Translations under genes and position numbers: made by a program | Source: Mortierella alpina | Taxonomy: Eukaryota; Mortierellomycota; Mortierellomycetes; Mortierellales; Mortierellaceae | Assembly: GCA_029449245.1 (NCBI GenBank) | Contig: JANATF010000003.1 | Span: 3,100,001 to 3,164,000, forward strand | Direction of reading: 5' to 3' | Length of the DNA: 64,000 bases | Notes under the pieces: model-generated | What the model saw: only the letters and a program-made list of their open reading frames with translations | Told to the model about the DNA's origin: nothing | Databases searched by the model: none | Part shown: positions 1-13,076 of the stretch, one piece after another | Layout of the letters: each line of letters begins with the position of its first letter | How positions within the stretch are numbered: the first letter of the stretch is position 1

Positions 1-161
1 TCGTCGTCTATGGATGATGATCGCGACGCCGCCTCGGGTTGCAATGGTGCTGGCGAGGGACTGTGATAGGTCTTGTGCGCAGGCAATCCTGGCGACGACG
101 CTGGTGTCGTCGCGGCGTGTGTCATATCCATATTTGGCGCAATGGGGGAATTAGATGGCAT
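1..161 (-). CDS. N-terminal fragment of an unknown Ser/Pro-rich protein, cut by the window edge
   Basis: On the minus strand an ATG at 161-159 opens a frame with no stop up to the window edge, giving 53 codons. The peptide starts MPSNSPIAPNMD and is rich in Ser, Pro and Ala, ending in SRSSSIDD. Such disordered N-termini are common in fungal regulatory proteins, but no domain is visible, so no function is assigned. The start is chosen because it is the first ATG of this frame and the composition changes upstream. The gene continues to the left of the window. It could also be a chance open frame, since it is short. Confidence 0.45.
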   Translation of the reverse strand, partial: MPSNSPIAPNMDMTHAATTPASSPGLPAHKTYHSPSPAPLQPEAASRSSSIDD

Positions 162-3100
162 GGTATTTGAGCAAAGAAAATGTATGGCTCTCAAAGCCTG
201 GGTGTCTAATTGCGACCTGACGGCGAATAATTCCGAGTCGAGGTCAGCAGCTTGGCCGCGATGTAGATCGAGCGAGGAAGGCGTCGTCGTTCAGTGTCCA
301 AAAATAAAGGAGTGGGCAGAGGCGGCGATGGATGAGATGTGAGGATGGTCTGAGAAGAGGATTTAAGCAAATAAGGGGCGAGACAAATGAAGGAAGAGTA
401 AGAAGAAGAGTAAGAGTGGGGAGGGGTTGGAGAACGCTCAAGGCGTGGAAATTTGAGAGCGGTGCGATCGGAATCTGTCTCGAATGCCTGGGCTGGCCAA
501 GGTAGGCGGGGCAGGCAGTCAGGGCGGAGAGATGTTCAAGAGTTCAAGAGGTAAAAAGGGTCTCGTTCTTTCGGGCGTCCGCGAGCAGCTCTGTCACTGG
601 GTGGAGGTCAAAGATTCTTGCTTACGACGTCTAATTTTGCAGCGTACAACATATCGCAGGGCTGGGGTTAGTATCTGCACATGCCATGCATTTTTTTACT
701 GTCTGCCTTGCAGAGAACCATATTCTTTGGATTGTTATTCTTGCATGGCATTACAAGTCAGTGCACTGTTATTCCCGGCCAGTCCAGTCCAAGAGTTCTG
801 TCAAAAAGGCAGCTCCCCTGCATCCCGTTCCTCAACACGCCTCTCCTATTGACCTCAAGAGTTACTGAATCAAAAAAAAAAACAACCACACACATCACAA
901 CCTCCAAGACGAACACGCACATGCACAGCTTTCCGCGCTTTCTCGGATGCTAATTGACCCAGTGCGCAAGAAGAAAAAGAAAATAAAAAGGAACAAAACA
1001 AAGGGGCGTTGACATGCACCTTTGGACAGGAGGAGGAACGCAGCATTGGACGGAGCGCAAGAAGTAGGGAGGTGTGCGGGAGGAGGAAATAAAGATGATC
1101 CAGATCGATCGATTCTAGTCCACGGCATGCTGCCGCCCCTCGCCGCACATTCAGTGTGTTCCAGGGTCAAATGGACTACCAAATCGAAGGCTGTGTAGTG
1201 CGACTGAGACCAAAGAATGGGTCGACCCTCTGAACGCGAAGACGTGTTGCGGTTTAAAGACAACAATCCCTCGGTCGAATAGCAAGGGGAGAGGGGTAAT
1301 AGAAAATGGATACCCGAGGCTGCTCATTCGCATGTAAGACAAGGGCCTGATGTACGAGACTCGCAACAAAACAAAGCCAAGATGAGATGGCGTGGATAGA
1401 ACGATGAAGAGGGCCATGCAAAATTACCATCCTTCGTCACATAAAAAGGGTTGCACAAGAGTGCAGGGCAAGGGGGGCAGGTTGAAGGGTCACAGTGGGA
1501 GTGCGAGATAGGGGACGTAGTCTAGATCGGGTATAATGAACGGTTGGAACACTGTTTGGTGGCATGTGCCTCCCACATCATCAACAACTGCTGTACCTGT
1601 TTTTCAGTGGTGCGAAATATTTACAGAGCAGAAAAGGGGCGCTGCTTCGAGTCGGCACGCACAAAGTCTAGACGCTGTGAAGAATGATCGAATGTCGCGA
1701 AGGAAAGGAGGAGGAGGGGGTGATATGCAGTGAACAATGGTCGACGAGATATGAAAATAATAAGCAATAGAAGAGCGACACCGCGGGAAAGGGGTATGTG
1801 TCTAACGAGAGTATGGAGAGGGAGCAACTCGAATGCAATGGAGTGAATGGTGGAGAATTCAGCTTGGAATGGAGAGAAGGGAAAAACGAGCAAGTGTGCA
1901 AATATAAAAAAAAAAGTGTTGGAGAAAAGAAGAGCAGAGGGAAGAAGAAGTACGAGGACGAGGACGAGGACGAGGATGGGGAAGGAGGAAAGAGGACCGA
2001 CAAATGGGTGGACGGAGCGGAGCAAGTGGCCGTCCTTTTGGGTCGTTTCATTTCGTCTGTTCGTTCTCGTCTTGTCCGCCTTGCGTGCGTTCCTTCGTGT
2101 TATCGAACGAGTCATTCGGCTCCATTCATTCATCTCTTTGTCACTCACTCGGCGGTCAATTGAAAGACACGGAGACGTAAAGTAAAGGAAAAATACACTG
2201 CAACGAACAAACAAATCGGGTGATTCGCCACACCGAAGGTCCTTCCTCTTTCGCCATCCACAGGGAACAGAGATCTGGACGAACTAAGGACGCCGGCGTG
2301 TATGTGTGAAAGGGGTCGTTCTCATAGCCGTCCCAGGGATCTAGAATCTTCAATTGACCCCAGCATCGAGTATGAGCCTTTGCATGGTACATACGGCTGC
2401 ATGGCCGTCGATCCAGGGCGTGGGTAGAGGAGGGGAGGTGGTTCTTTGGCAAGACACCCACTGCACTGACAGCGACAAAGGTGGTGCCCAAAACAACCCT
2501 TGTCAATACTGGTTTGCTTCCGGACTGTATACATACATGTTTGCCCTGTGCTGCCTGGAGGGACGCTGGGGGCTATTCCGCCTGACGATAAAAAATGAAA
2601 ATAGGTGGGGGGATAAGGGCTGGATGGCTGTGTCAAGGATGGACGAGATGAGGATGATTCAATGGGAAAGAGATACTGTAGTGCAGAGGGGAGATTGTAA
2701 GACAGCAATACATTGAGTCCTATATTAAAGCGATATCGGCGAGGGGACTACATGACCAGGAGGGGGATTGCCTCCACCCTGCTTTATATTTGTTCTGCGC
2801 GTGCTTTCCTAATGAAATGGGGTAATGAATACCACTGAATAGCATGAGAGCCAGAGCCAGAGCCAGCATTCATCCATTAGGCAGCATCTCTTCCCTCAGT
2901 CTCACACTGTGCTGCAATTCAAACACAAAGTAAAAAATAAAAAAAACAAAGCTAAACACTTTGTATTCCAACAAGGTCAGATCGCGCGTTCCCCCGCGGG
3001 TACCAAACAGCCAAGCGAGAACTATCAGGCCTATCACACTCTACACGCCCGCCGGCACAGAATCGACTGTGGCATTGGGCTCGCTTCTGAAACTGGGGTG

Positions 3101-6100
3101 GAAAGTAAATCCAGCGATCACAAAAGAAGCGGCCTTTGGTCAATGGCTGGCCACGTCTGCAATCCTTGTCCGATGCCAGACTCTGAACCATGATTTCCAA
3201 AGCATGAAGCAGGCGGAACAATCGCTGCTTGACCAACAAAAATTTTCGCATTTTTTTTCTCTGACTCTTCACAATTGCATCACGCTGAGAGAAGTTAGAG
3301 TTCATGTCGAGGCCAAAAGGAACTCGTCCAAAGGAGATATCGAGTGCGTACCGTACTCATTCCGTGTCAGTTCTTTCAAACACCTTAATTTGTGGATCGG
3401 GGGATGTTCCCTCCGACAGACACATTCGCTTCGCGTGCTCAAAAAAGAAAGGGAAAAGATTAGAGGTGCGAAAAAAAAAGGTTGCAACCTTTGAATGTCG
3501 CTGACAATCATGACTGTGTGTGCGTCTGTCTCGTTTGTCTGCGGTGCATTCGGTCAGTCATAATTCTTCCATGCGCCTTGTTGCATAATCGCGACTGTGT
3601 TCCCTGTCCTCATCCACAAGACGACCATCGATCGATAATGGAGCGCAGGAAAGATCACTCAACTGTTTACCGTGTTCTTGGACGACGTTTTGGATGCAGC
3701 CTTTTGAATAGATGCCCCCTTGCAGTCAACATTATGCATCTAGTCTACGACTCATGCTTGTGTTGCCACTCAGGAACAAGCAAGCGACTGCAGCCTGCAT
3801 CTTTTATGTACGTGAACTCGGCACAGTCTGTTGACAAACAGAATCACATAATAAAACAACGTTGTATCGGCCTTTCTTCGCAATCCCAAAATGGATGCCA
3901 TGCACGCTTTTGAAGGCTGTTTATTTTAGTTTATTTCGTGTCGGCGGGTCAAAGGAACAAAAAAAAACGAACGAGCGATGAACCCTCAGGACAGCCGTAT
4001 GATCGACAGGGGTGTGACACGCACGTATCTGCCAGATCCTGTGGTGAGCTGGAATATTGTTGCTTACGCTCTTTGTTTATGAAAGGACATATTCTAAGAG
4101 TACCTCCAGAGAAGTACCCGGACATGACTCTATAGTGACAGCGGCCATACCCTTGACGGTACTTCGTCCATGTTCGCCTTAATGTCCACTTTTCACGGCG
4201 GCATTCCAGATTCAATAGCCTGGTAAAGAAACATATATATAAAAATACAATGCCCGGTTTTCTCCATGGTCTGCATTCTAAGGCGCAATCTGCTACCGCC
4301 CCCAGGACGACAACAAGCCCACAGCGTTCAGTGTCTCAAGAACAGTCTCACCTCCTCGGTATGTTGTAGCGCTCATGACGACTGCCAGAGAATGCTCTTA
4401 CATCTACTCCAACACCTAAAATGAAAGAGCCTTGCTCAAGGTCCTAGGAAGAGTCCCAACTAACAACTTCAGATGGAGGGCAGCCGGGACGAAACAGACG
4501 CGGCTGAAAAGAGCGTGAGCGACCTGTGAACTAAAAACTCCGAGTGTATTCGAGAGTTGTTTGGGGAGGATATTGATGTTCGTTTCCTTTTCAGTATTGT
4601 GCATGCTAGCGTTTTTGAATGCGGTCCTGTAATCTAATGGCGGCCGCTTTTTGAGGCTCTGTGGGCAAAGGCACAGCAACATGCGCATGTCTCGCAATAT
4701 GTACTCGATTATGGTTTTCTCTCAGAGATCGACTCTTTTTCAAGAGTTCTGGAGTCATCTGCTGAGCAGGTCTGTATACTCCATAGTCCTTGCCTGCTGA
4801 GAAGAACAGCCTTTCGACGTACATCAAGGAAACAATTTTAAATGGACCACAGCATAGACCCGCCCCGACAAAAGACGAGGTGCATGGCTTGGATATACTC
4901 GCACAGGTACCGAGCGGCATAGGTATTTCATTAGTCACCATCAATTAAGAGAACGGTGATGGCCCAGTTAGTTGGTTGTCCAACAGGTTGTAACAGCAAA
5001 AGGGCAGGTACATGGAAGAGTGTACCTGTTGATGCATTGTATTGGTCGAACCATAAGGGTTACTGTGGCGAAGTTACGCTCTCCGAGAGAAAACAGAAAG
5101 GACTAGCAGTCGAGACTGGTCGCTACCCCCAATTCGTCACCTCAGGGTATCGGGAGTAAAAAAAAACAAACACAAATTGAATACTACAATGAGTTCATCG
5201 AAAATAGAACTCTATCGGAGCATTCATTGACCTTGCCATTGAGTTGTATCTCAAATGAAAGAGTAGCTGCGAGCATGGCCATGAGCGTCTTCTGCGCTTA
5301 TTGGTCAAGGGCCTCGCGAACATGTTGAGTGTGAGAAAGTCCAGGCAAACAACCACTCAGAGGATTGATCTCCCCGCAGTCACTCGATTTCCACTGCCTC
5401 TCGACCCGCGTTGCTGATGTCAGGTCAAGATTTGCTCTCGGAGTTCCACATCGTGGTCCTGCGGAGGCAGCATCAAGCACTGCATATCCACAGCCGACTG
5501 TTATGCAGCTGCAGCAATATGTATCAGGAACAGTCGAGAACACCGACGTGTACTCAGTTTCTGAGACTCGCTCCCAGTCTGTGGAGACTCGAACCCGATG
5601 GTATGTAACATGTATATACACAGTCCCTGACTTAGAGCTCCTGGCTGTAGTGGCGAAGGGTCAGATTGTGTGTTGATGTGGTGGCACGATAGTTTAGTTG
5701 TCCTCGACTTTGCGCCTACACACAGCACAAGCACCATCAAACAGCATGTATAGTAGAGTAACAAATAAACAAACATTGGGAATGATACCCTCTCGCAGGC
5801 CGTTTGAACTCTCTTCACCTACCAATCACACGAAGGATGCAAAGCGCCCAAACCATAGAGGGATAAGAACACAGATCATTCAAACTCAAGGTTGAGGTTC
5901 AATGATTCATTTCGAGCCATCTGCGTGAAGGTGCGCGGCGCCGGTTAAGACTCAACCGTGGGTAGATACTCCATTTGGACCAGAGCCGGAAGCAATGTCA
6001 TCACTTTCATAGCATGATTTATGGTGCTCTTCACTTTTCCCCACCTTCTTTGGCAAAAAAGAAAAAAAAGTTACCGAAGACCACTCCATTGCTACTGTCG

Positions 6101-9100
6101 CTCTAACCTTACCTTATGCACTGTGCATGCACCCGGCAATTACATCTCCCACTACCCCAGACCACGATGCAAGGAGGTCCTTACGATTGTACGCCAGGAA
6201 CTCAAATACACAAAAGAGTGGGGCAAGGTGTTCCTTGACCATACTGCATGCGGTGCTCGTGGCGTGTACGACGCGAGAGCACAATAAAAAAAAATATATG
6301 CTTTGCGATCACCCAGACCTTCGTGCTGAGGTACAAGTACTTTCATATGCAAGATCTGATCCTAAGCGCGAGCTGGAGACAAAACTGCGCTATTGCCCAT
6401 GTCTAATGGGGCGCTTTGCTGAAATTGTCCTAGTCTATTTTCTGAACTCTGTCTGGGATGTCATAGGTACAGTACTTGGCTTCAGTGGTATACCGTGACC
6501 AGGGACCGAACGTCTCTTTAGATTCAAGTTGGACTCGGTTTGATAATCTTTTGGCCGAGTACCTGCTTAAAACCGGGCAATCACCGAGAACGATAACAAT
6601 ATTGAAAAACACAGCGACGATCGTCTTATGGGAGTTACGTCTGCAAAGGCTAAGGTAAGTGCGTCAACGCATTAATACAGGAGCAGCACATGTATCCCGA
6701 TGGCAGAATCATGTCTTGTGCCCGAAGGAGCACATGGATTATAGCTCCGTTTCTTACCGTGCAGATCCATTCGTGGGCTGGGCAGTACAGTACTTTAAAC
6801 AAGTTATACTCGGCCTATACACAGAAAAAAAATAATTACGGAGCTCGTGTAGGCGATCGATGACTCCTCCTGCAGATGCTCAGACATCCCGAGTGTTCCC
6901 GGAACTCTGTGCTTGAAACGGTCAAGACGTGAGAAAAGGCTGCAGTCTCCCACTCTTCAAAGGCCGCGCGACATGTTCATTGCCGACACTTGTGTCGCAC
7001 GAAAGATGAATGAGGCAACATTCACTGTCCCGCGGTAAGTAGTTGATATCGCTGTTGCATCATGAGAAAGTCCCACTCCATCCCTATTCACTCTCGCTCT
7101 CTTCACAACCTCTCTTTCCTCTCTTCTCGCACTTGTTGATATGTTTTGTTTCAATTGTTTGGACGCCCTTTGAGAAAGCTTTGGATCCAACTGTTGAGAG
7201 AGCTGCAGTCGGAACCACAACGCTAAGGAGGAATGATTGTTTGTTATTCTTTCAAGTCCATGCTCTTGCTTTCGTGCATGCTGTCGAGGTCCAGTTACCT
7301 GCGCCTTTTTCAATCCCTTGATCCCTCAGCCTCGATCGATCTTCAACAGCCATAGTACTGGCCCGCTTGCGTGTGAGCCTCACACGCCACCATCGCCAGG
7401 AACGCGTAGCCCGTTCACTAAAACATGCATGTTCATGTACTCTATCTCGGAGTACCTGAAATACTAAAAACAAGGTTGACACCTCTGCGCCGATCTTTTT
7501 TTCTTTCTTTCTTTCTGCTATTTTGCTGCTCAGCTCTGCTCAGCTTTTGCTCTTCTCTCTGGCGCCGTGTAGCGAGCCCTTACTTGTCCTCTGCACCTCC
7601 CGCCCGCTGAGGCGTAGTCTGGACGAACAACCTTAGCGCATCGTTTCGCACACCTTGGGACCTGGATCGCTTATCACCTGGCTGATCTATTTTCGATTCT
7701 CTCAATCCTTCATTGGTATGAGGACTGGGTCCTCCTTCTATGCATATTTCTTCATTACAACTCAAAAGTGCCGCACCTTGCACTGCGCTTAGATCCCTCC
7801 CCCTCCCGCTCATATATTCACTACTCATTCCTGATGTTGTCTCAGATCGGACCCAAATCCTGTAGAGACTGACCAACGCTTGAATGAAGGCTATCATTTC
7901 CCACCGCATCCATTAGTATAACATGAAAGAACGGACTACCAATGAACTAACTGCACCCACAGCCTGTCCGCTCGCAAATAACAGGAGACCGCTTTGTAAA
8001 AAGAACAAGCGTTTTCATCTATGTAGTAGTTTCGTACAGGTACAACCTTCAACCATACATACCAAGAGTCGGCCTGCATCCCTCATAACCATAAATGATG
8101 ATGTGTTTACAATCTGTAAAAAAAAGCCTAGGCCACGTTCATCTTTCGCGGTATTATTTTATCTATCTTTCTCTCGATACCCCAAAAATATTCATTCGAA
8201 AAGAGTCGTTGTTACTTTGCGCACCACAGGGAGGCTGTCCATTTCGCCACTGGAGGCTCTCATCCTTGCTCATTTGTTCGCATCGTTTTCTTTTGTCATC
8301 CGGCGTGGTACAAAGCAACTGCTTTTCTTCTTGAAGAGTCGAAGTCTTTGGACACGCTCACAAAACAAAAATAAAAAACAGAGGTCCCACAGGAGCCTTT
8401 CGTGACATTGCACCTGAATCGTCGCAACAGTGTGTTTCCAAGACGGCTGTACAAGACTTGTGTACTTTGATTTCCGTTCAACATGGTCAGGAGCTCCGTC
8501 GTTCTTGGCTTTCGTCTTTTAGATCGACTTGGTCTGACTCCATGACTACAAACACTACGCCAAACATACAATATCAGTGCATGTACAGGTTTTTTTTCTC
8601 TCTCTCCCTTCCAGGTCCTACCACTACCTACCACTACTTGCCAATTGGGTATAGTTTATTCAGCCGTATGAAATAAATGCACCAATGCAGAAACGTCTAT
8701 CGCTTCATCTCTCACCAATGTTTGTTAGCAACCAAAGATTCGCAAGAACGACGGCACCATATGAAATAAGAGAAAATTATATTTTTTCAAATCAACCTCC
8801 GGTCAATCATTGGGCCGTCTACCGTGCTTACATACACCAAGCTTTCAGACCTTCCATTCTGCCACACGTTTATTGAATCGCGCTGGTCTGCGGATCAAAA
8901 TCCTTGGTGCAAGGTTTTCATATTGTTTTTTCGTGACGCATGACCAGCAAACCCTACTTCTTTCTTTTTCCCTTGGGCGTAGGGCTTTTTCTTCCGCAAT
9001 GCTTTCTGTTCTCTTCCCACAGAAGGCTTTGGATTCCGGAAGCGTGATGAAGGAGATCTAGTCATAGGGTCAACCTGCCTTGGCTCCTGATTCTGTAGTA

Positions 9101-9800
9101 TTGTATGAACCTGCTTGAAAAACGTTTGAACCAGTAGCATCCTGGATCAGCACCGCAGCAGACCGGCAGAGCTCAGACGATACTTACTATAACATTTAAA
9201 TAGAAAGAAAAGTGTAGTGAGAGAGATGTGCTCTCTAAAGTTCTTGGTAAAGCCCCTTATCATGCACTAGCATTTTCCACTGCATGCCCTATGACCATCA
9301 CCCGGTCAGTCTGAACGAAGCCACGTAGAAAAGGAGTTTGAACACTTGATAATTGGAAATTAGATAGCACACTCCTCCTCCTCCCCCACCTCTTTTGCTC
9401 CAATTGACGCGGGTCATCCATATTCTTCGCGTTGCACGGGCGCTCTGCTTGAGGTTCGTTGTTATTTTTTGAGGGCAAGGTGAAGGTATATAGTTTTTAC
9501 CAGGTAGATTGCAATTTGTTGTGAACACTCGAGTGTGTGGATGATACCGCCTCTTTGACATGATATAGTGATGCATGCGTGATATTCTGATACGCCTTTT
9601 TCTCGTGTTCAGAGATCAAGAACGGACGCAGGTTCCCAGACATTTCTTCTGTTCTCGCGTATCGTTGATTAAGTATATATATTAGTATAGTAGTATTAAT
9701 ATGAGTAGAGTAGTTCCCGTCCCATTGCGTTCTCATGGCTATCGGCTTTTTTTTTGTGTATCTTCTCAGTTACGACTTTGCATATCACTCTTCCTTCTTA
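162..9800. other. Gene-poor stretch of about 9.6 kb
   Basis: No open frame here has a recognisable domain, a sensible splice pattern or coding-like composition. The longest frames (for example 1621-2214 minus and 2961-3494 plus) are low-complexity or lack any family resemblance. The stretch holds A- and T-runs, a purine-rich patch around 1860-2000 with a GAGGAC microsatellite near 1951-1976, and a pyrimidine-rich patch around 7070-7130. No tRNA, rRNA, terminal repeat or transposon frame was found. It may carry regulatory DNA for the partial gene at the left edge, long untranslated RNA, or decayed repeats. Confidence 0.5.
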
Positions 9801-10801
9801 TCAGAGAATTAGACACTTGCTCTTCTTGTTCTTTCGCTCACGTTCCTTAACGCCCTCCTTTCGACCCTGAATCTTCCTCATAAGTGAGGTGTAGACCTCC
9901 TCCACGTTCTGTCGCGTCTTGGCCGAGGTTTCAATGTACGGACAGTTCCATTCTGCAGCGCGTGCTGCAGCCTCGTCGTGATTAACCTTCCGAAGTTGAC
10001 CCAAGTCCGACTTGTTTCCGACGAGAATGAACGGGATCTACAGAAAAAAAACCACAGATTGATACGCGAGTCCCGGTAAAGAGAGAGGGAAAGGGGCGTT
10101 TTTGTGAGATAATGCCAGTTATAAGAGGAGGTTGTGGTCAAAAAAAAAAAAAAAAGAGAGGGAAGGAGAGAGGTGCAGTCATTCTGTTCGCCACAGTAGC
10201 TTGCGAAAGATGGCTCGCGCGAAAAACTCTCTGTCTCCCTCTCTGTGTGTAATTTTCTACAACATGTTCTGTACTGGCTTTGCTCCAGCTCCTTTACCTT
10301 ATCGTCGTCCAGCACACGTGCGATCTGATCTTTGAACTCTTGTGTGTGCATGAATGACTCGTACTCGCAGATCGAGAACACGCAGAGGAAGCCCTCGCCC
10401 GAGCGATAGTAGTTGTCGCGAATCTAACGAGACGAACAGTCACGAAGAGAGAGTAAAGTTCAGGTCCCTATGCCATCCTTTTCAGAGAATTCCCTGATGG
10501 CGACTCGACACTCCCATCCAGTGTTTAGCCATCCTCAATGTCTCCTTCAAGTTTTCTGAAAAACGAAGGGGATCCTTACAGCAGCGTACTCCTCTTGTCC
10601 TGCTGTGTCGAGAATGTCGATTTGACATGGCTGGTTGTCGAGCATAATCTTCTTGCGGTACGAGTCCGCTTTGGTGGGGTCGTATTCTTCCACAAAGTCG
10701 CCGTACATGTACTGGAGGGTGAGTGCTGACTTGCCGACTCCTCCAGAACCGACCATGATGACCTTATGCAAGGGCATGTCCTGCTTAGCCTTCTTTCCCA
10801 T
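9801..10801 (-). CDS. Ral-type small GTPase (Ras superfamily)
   Basis: Three exons (10801-10580, 10423-10298, 10037-9801) encode 194 residues. The G1 loop GSGGVGKS lies at 18-25. The switch I/effector segment YDPTKADSY (about 40-48) is the hallmark of Ral rather than of Ras or Rap. DTAGQE (65-70), NKSD (about 124-127) and ETSAK complete the nucleotide-binding set. The C-terminus is a basic stretch ending in the CaaX box CLIL; a final Leu predicts geranylgeranylation and membrane attachment. In animals Ral acts through the exocyst and RalBP1, and the intact effector loop suggests a similar partner here, by inference. Both introns are phase 0 and the start matches the family's N-terminus. Confidence 0.9.
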
Positions 10802-11810
10802 GACGGATCTATATGACTCTTGAGAGGGTGGCGGCGTGGGTATAGAGTTTTGCCTTGTTCCTTAGGCTTTGTTCCTGTGTTGCTTTTTGTTCGTGCTGCG
10901 CCCACGGGCAAACGGACTTGTGTGCTGTGCGGTGAGAGTAGTAGGGGTCCTGGTTTGCAGTGATGGAGCACGTTTCTCTACTGCTATGTCTCTGCCTTGG
11001 ATGCCGATTGGGTGACCTGCGATGAACAGATGAGGGAGAGATGAAAGAGGTGCAGAGAGAGAAGGAGAGAGCAACAAAAAAAAATAGAGAGCTGATGTTT
11101 TCTTATCATTTCAAATTTCCTATGGTTTGGGTCTGGTCGTCTATAGTGTTTCCAACACTGAGCTTGCATCAAGCAAGAGACATCATGTTGCTGGAATGCA
11201 GACTTGTAACGAGGAGTTGCTTTCCCTTCATATTCTTTCTCCGTTGCCCCGTTTTTTCTCATAGCAATATACACAAAAGAGATGGGGTGAAGAAGGGCTG
11301 GCATCGTATGACCACCATTGCTGGTAGCATGCCATCAGGGCAATTCACAATCTCGCCTTGGGGTCTATGTCCCTCTCGAGTCACCGAGGTATCGGTGAGT
11401 AGTTTGCACCTCCTCATGATCCACACCTTTCGTCTTTCTGTTGCAATGACGCACATCCGGTGAAACGCTCAACCGTTACTTTCTGACCAAAAAATTCAGG
11501 AACAGGCATAAAGGCGTGTGTCGTAAGTGTCATTCGTGATAAAGTATCGTCAGGAATACTCAGCCCTGAATGACTGTGTAACATGCTAGAGTCCCAGAAT
11601 GCCAGAATGCAGGGTTTTTTTGCGAGCGCTGTACGAGGAATGTTCGTGCACGCTCACTAGTCGACTCGAATATACTTCAAAGGAAAGAATCAAGTACGAT
11701 AGCTGGGTGGTGAGATCTTTTATTATCTATTACGATTCGCGCTGAATGTCGTGGAACGTTATGATCATGATCTATTGAACACAGGTCCAAAAAGTGTCAT
11801 TGACCTCCCT
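10802..11810. other. Intergenic region between the Ral GTPase and the first chitin deacetylase
   Basis: About 1 kb lies between the start of the GTPase and the stop of the next gene on the same strand. It must contain the GTPase promoter and 5' leader and the deacetylase 3' end. No further gene or clear TATA box was identified. Confidence 0.5.
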
Positions 11811-12903
11811 CTACTTGCGGTACCACTTAGACTTGGGCTGACCCAAGCACTCGCCGACCGTAACGACCTTGAAGCCCTTGCTGAGAGCAAAGTCGATAGC
11901 CTGGGGTGCAAGCTCGAGTGCTGTAGTCTTTTGGGTATCGTGCTGAAGAAAGATATGACCCTTCTGCTTGATCTCATTCGTTCTGCCAAGGACAGTTTTG
12001 TAGAGGTCAAGACTCTTATTAACATCGTCGGGATCTATTATCATCATCCAGAGTACAAAGTCGATTGTTAGGAACAAGCAGGAAAGAGTCAGGGCCAGCG
12101 GTGAGGAGAACAAAATCGTACGTTGCCAGTCGTTGGTATCTTGATCCCAGAGCACAATCTTGTAGCCTGCGTCCCTCAAAATCGCCTTGACGGTCTCGTT
12201 GCGGTTGCCGTAAGGAGGACGCATGTAAATAGGGCGAACGCCGATGATTCCCTTGAGAGCATCATCGACTAGGTATAGGAAGGAAATAAGAAAGCCAATG
12301 TCAGCGTCAATTTGAAGGATCGTCAAGAATGTCGTAGAGATGTTTGTATATGAAAAATGCATAGCATTGGTCGGGAAGGACTAGTCCTTATCGGGTCGTT
12401 CTATGTCAAATGCACAGCCTCCTGCAATAGACCCGAGTGGGGCATCACTTACGTTTCTTCATCTCCAGGAGAGTGTCACTCTTTGAAAGTTGCAAGAGGT
12501 CGGCATGACTCCAGGTGTGCGATGCGATCTGGTGGTTCTCCTTGTAAGCCCTCTGGACAACCTTTTTATAGTTTTCAATCTCGCCATTGTTGTGCCCGTT
12601 CAAAAAGAAGGTGGCCTTAACTTTCTTCGCTTTCAGGATGTCTAGGAGCGCGTTGGTGTACTCGTATGGTCCATCGTCAAAGGTGAGCGCGACCGTTCCA
12701 CGAGTGGAGCAGGACATAATGACTCCGCTCTCAACTGCACGTTTGAACAACGCAGGGCTGGGAGTTGTGGGGACATCGGGAGCGTAAGCGCTGGCATCAG
12801 AGAAAGCTGGAGCTGGCCCGTTGGGATTAGGGGTGATCACAGGGACTGCGAAGACCGCGGACGCAAGCATAGCAACGATAGTCAGACGGGTGAAGAGAGC
12901 CAT
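11811..12903 (-). CDS. Secreted chitin deacetylase (CE4 polysaccharide deacetylase), tandem copy 1
   Basis: Three exons (12903-12453, 12268-12122, 12034-11811) encode 273 residues. The enzyme should hydrolyse N-acetyl groups of chitin to give chitosan in the cell wall. A signal peptide (MALFTRLTIVAMLASAVFA) is followed by a Pro/Ala-rich linker and the NodB fold. All CE4 motifs are present: TFDDGP (74-79, catalytic and metal Asp), HTWSH (129-133, metal His pair), RPPYG (about 167-171), the DxxDW segment WDQDTNDW, and FLQHD. No GPI signal or chitin-binding module is seen. Upstream in-frame Mets were rejected because they would bury the signal peptide. A paralogue follows 1.8 kb upstream on the same strand. 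Confidence 0.93.
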
Positions 12904-13067
12904 GATAGAAGCTTTGTGGTTGTGGTGTAATAGACGGGCAAGGGGTTTTGAGTGTTGGTGAATGGGTGGGAGGGTGCGCAGAAGTGCAGGGATGTAGCGA
13001 AAGCGTGCTACTGTGTGAGGAGACAAGTGAGTAAGTGAGGAGAAAAATCGGAGGGAAAAGGTCCAGT

Positions 13068-13076
13068 GGTTTTATA
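13068..13076 (-). promoter_or_regulatory. TATA box of chitin deacetylase copy 1
   Basis: The minus strand reads TATAAAACC here, 165 bp upstream of the chosen start codon. The distance suits a fungal TATA box and supports the start at 12903 over in-frame Mets further upstream. Confidence 0.5.

Noticed and set aside
2961-3494. Open frame of 177 codons in the gene-poor region
   Set aside because: No family resemblance, no supporting splice or promoter signal, and overlapping frames of similar length in other phases.
3482-3913. Open frame of 143 codons
   Set aside because: Composition looks random (many Cys and His) and nothing recognisable is encoded.
5570-5680. Possible minus-strand tRNA B box (GGTTCGAGTC)
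   Set aside because: The T-stem does not pair well, and no A box or acceptor stem could be found at the right distance.
12904-13026. N-terminal extension of chitin deacetylase copy 1
   Set aside because: It would place 41 His/Arg-rich residues before a perfect signal peptide, and the TATA box fits the shorter protein.
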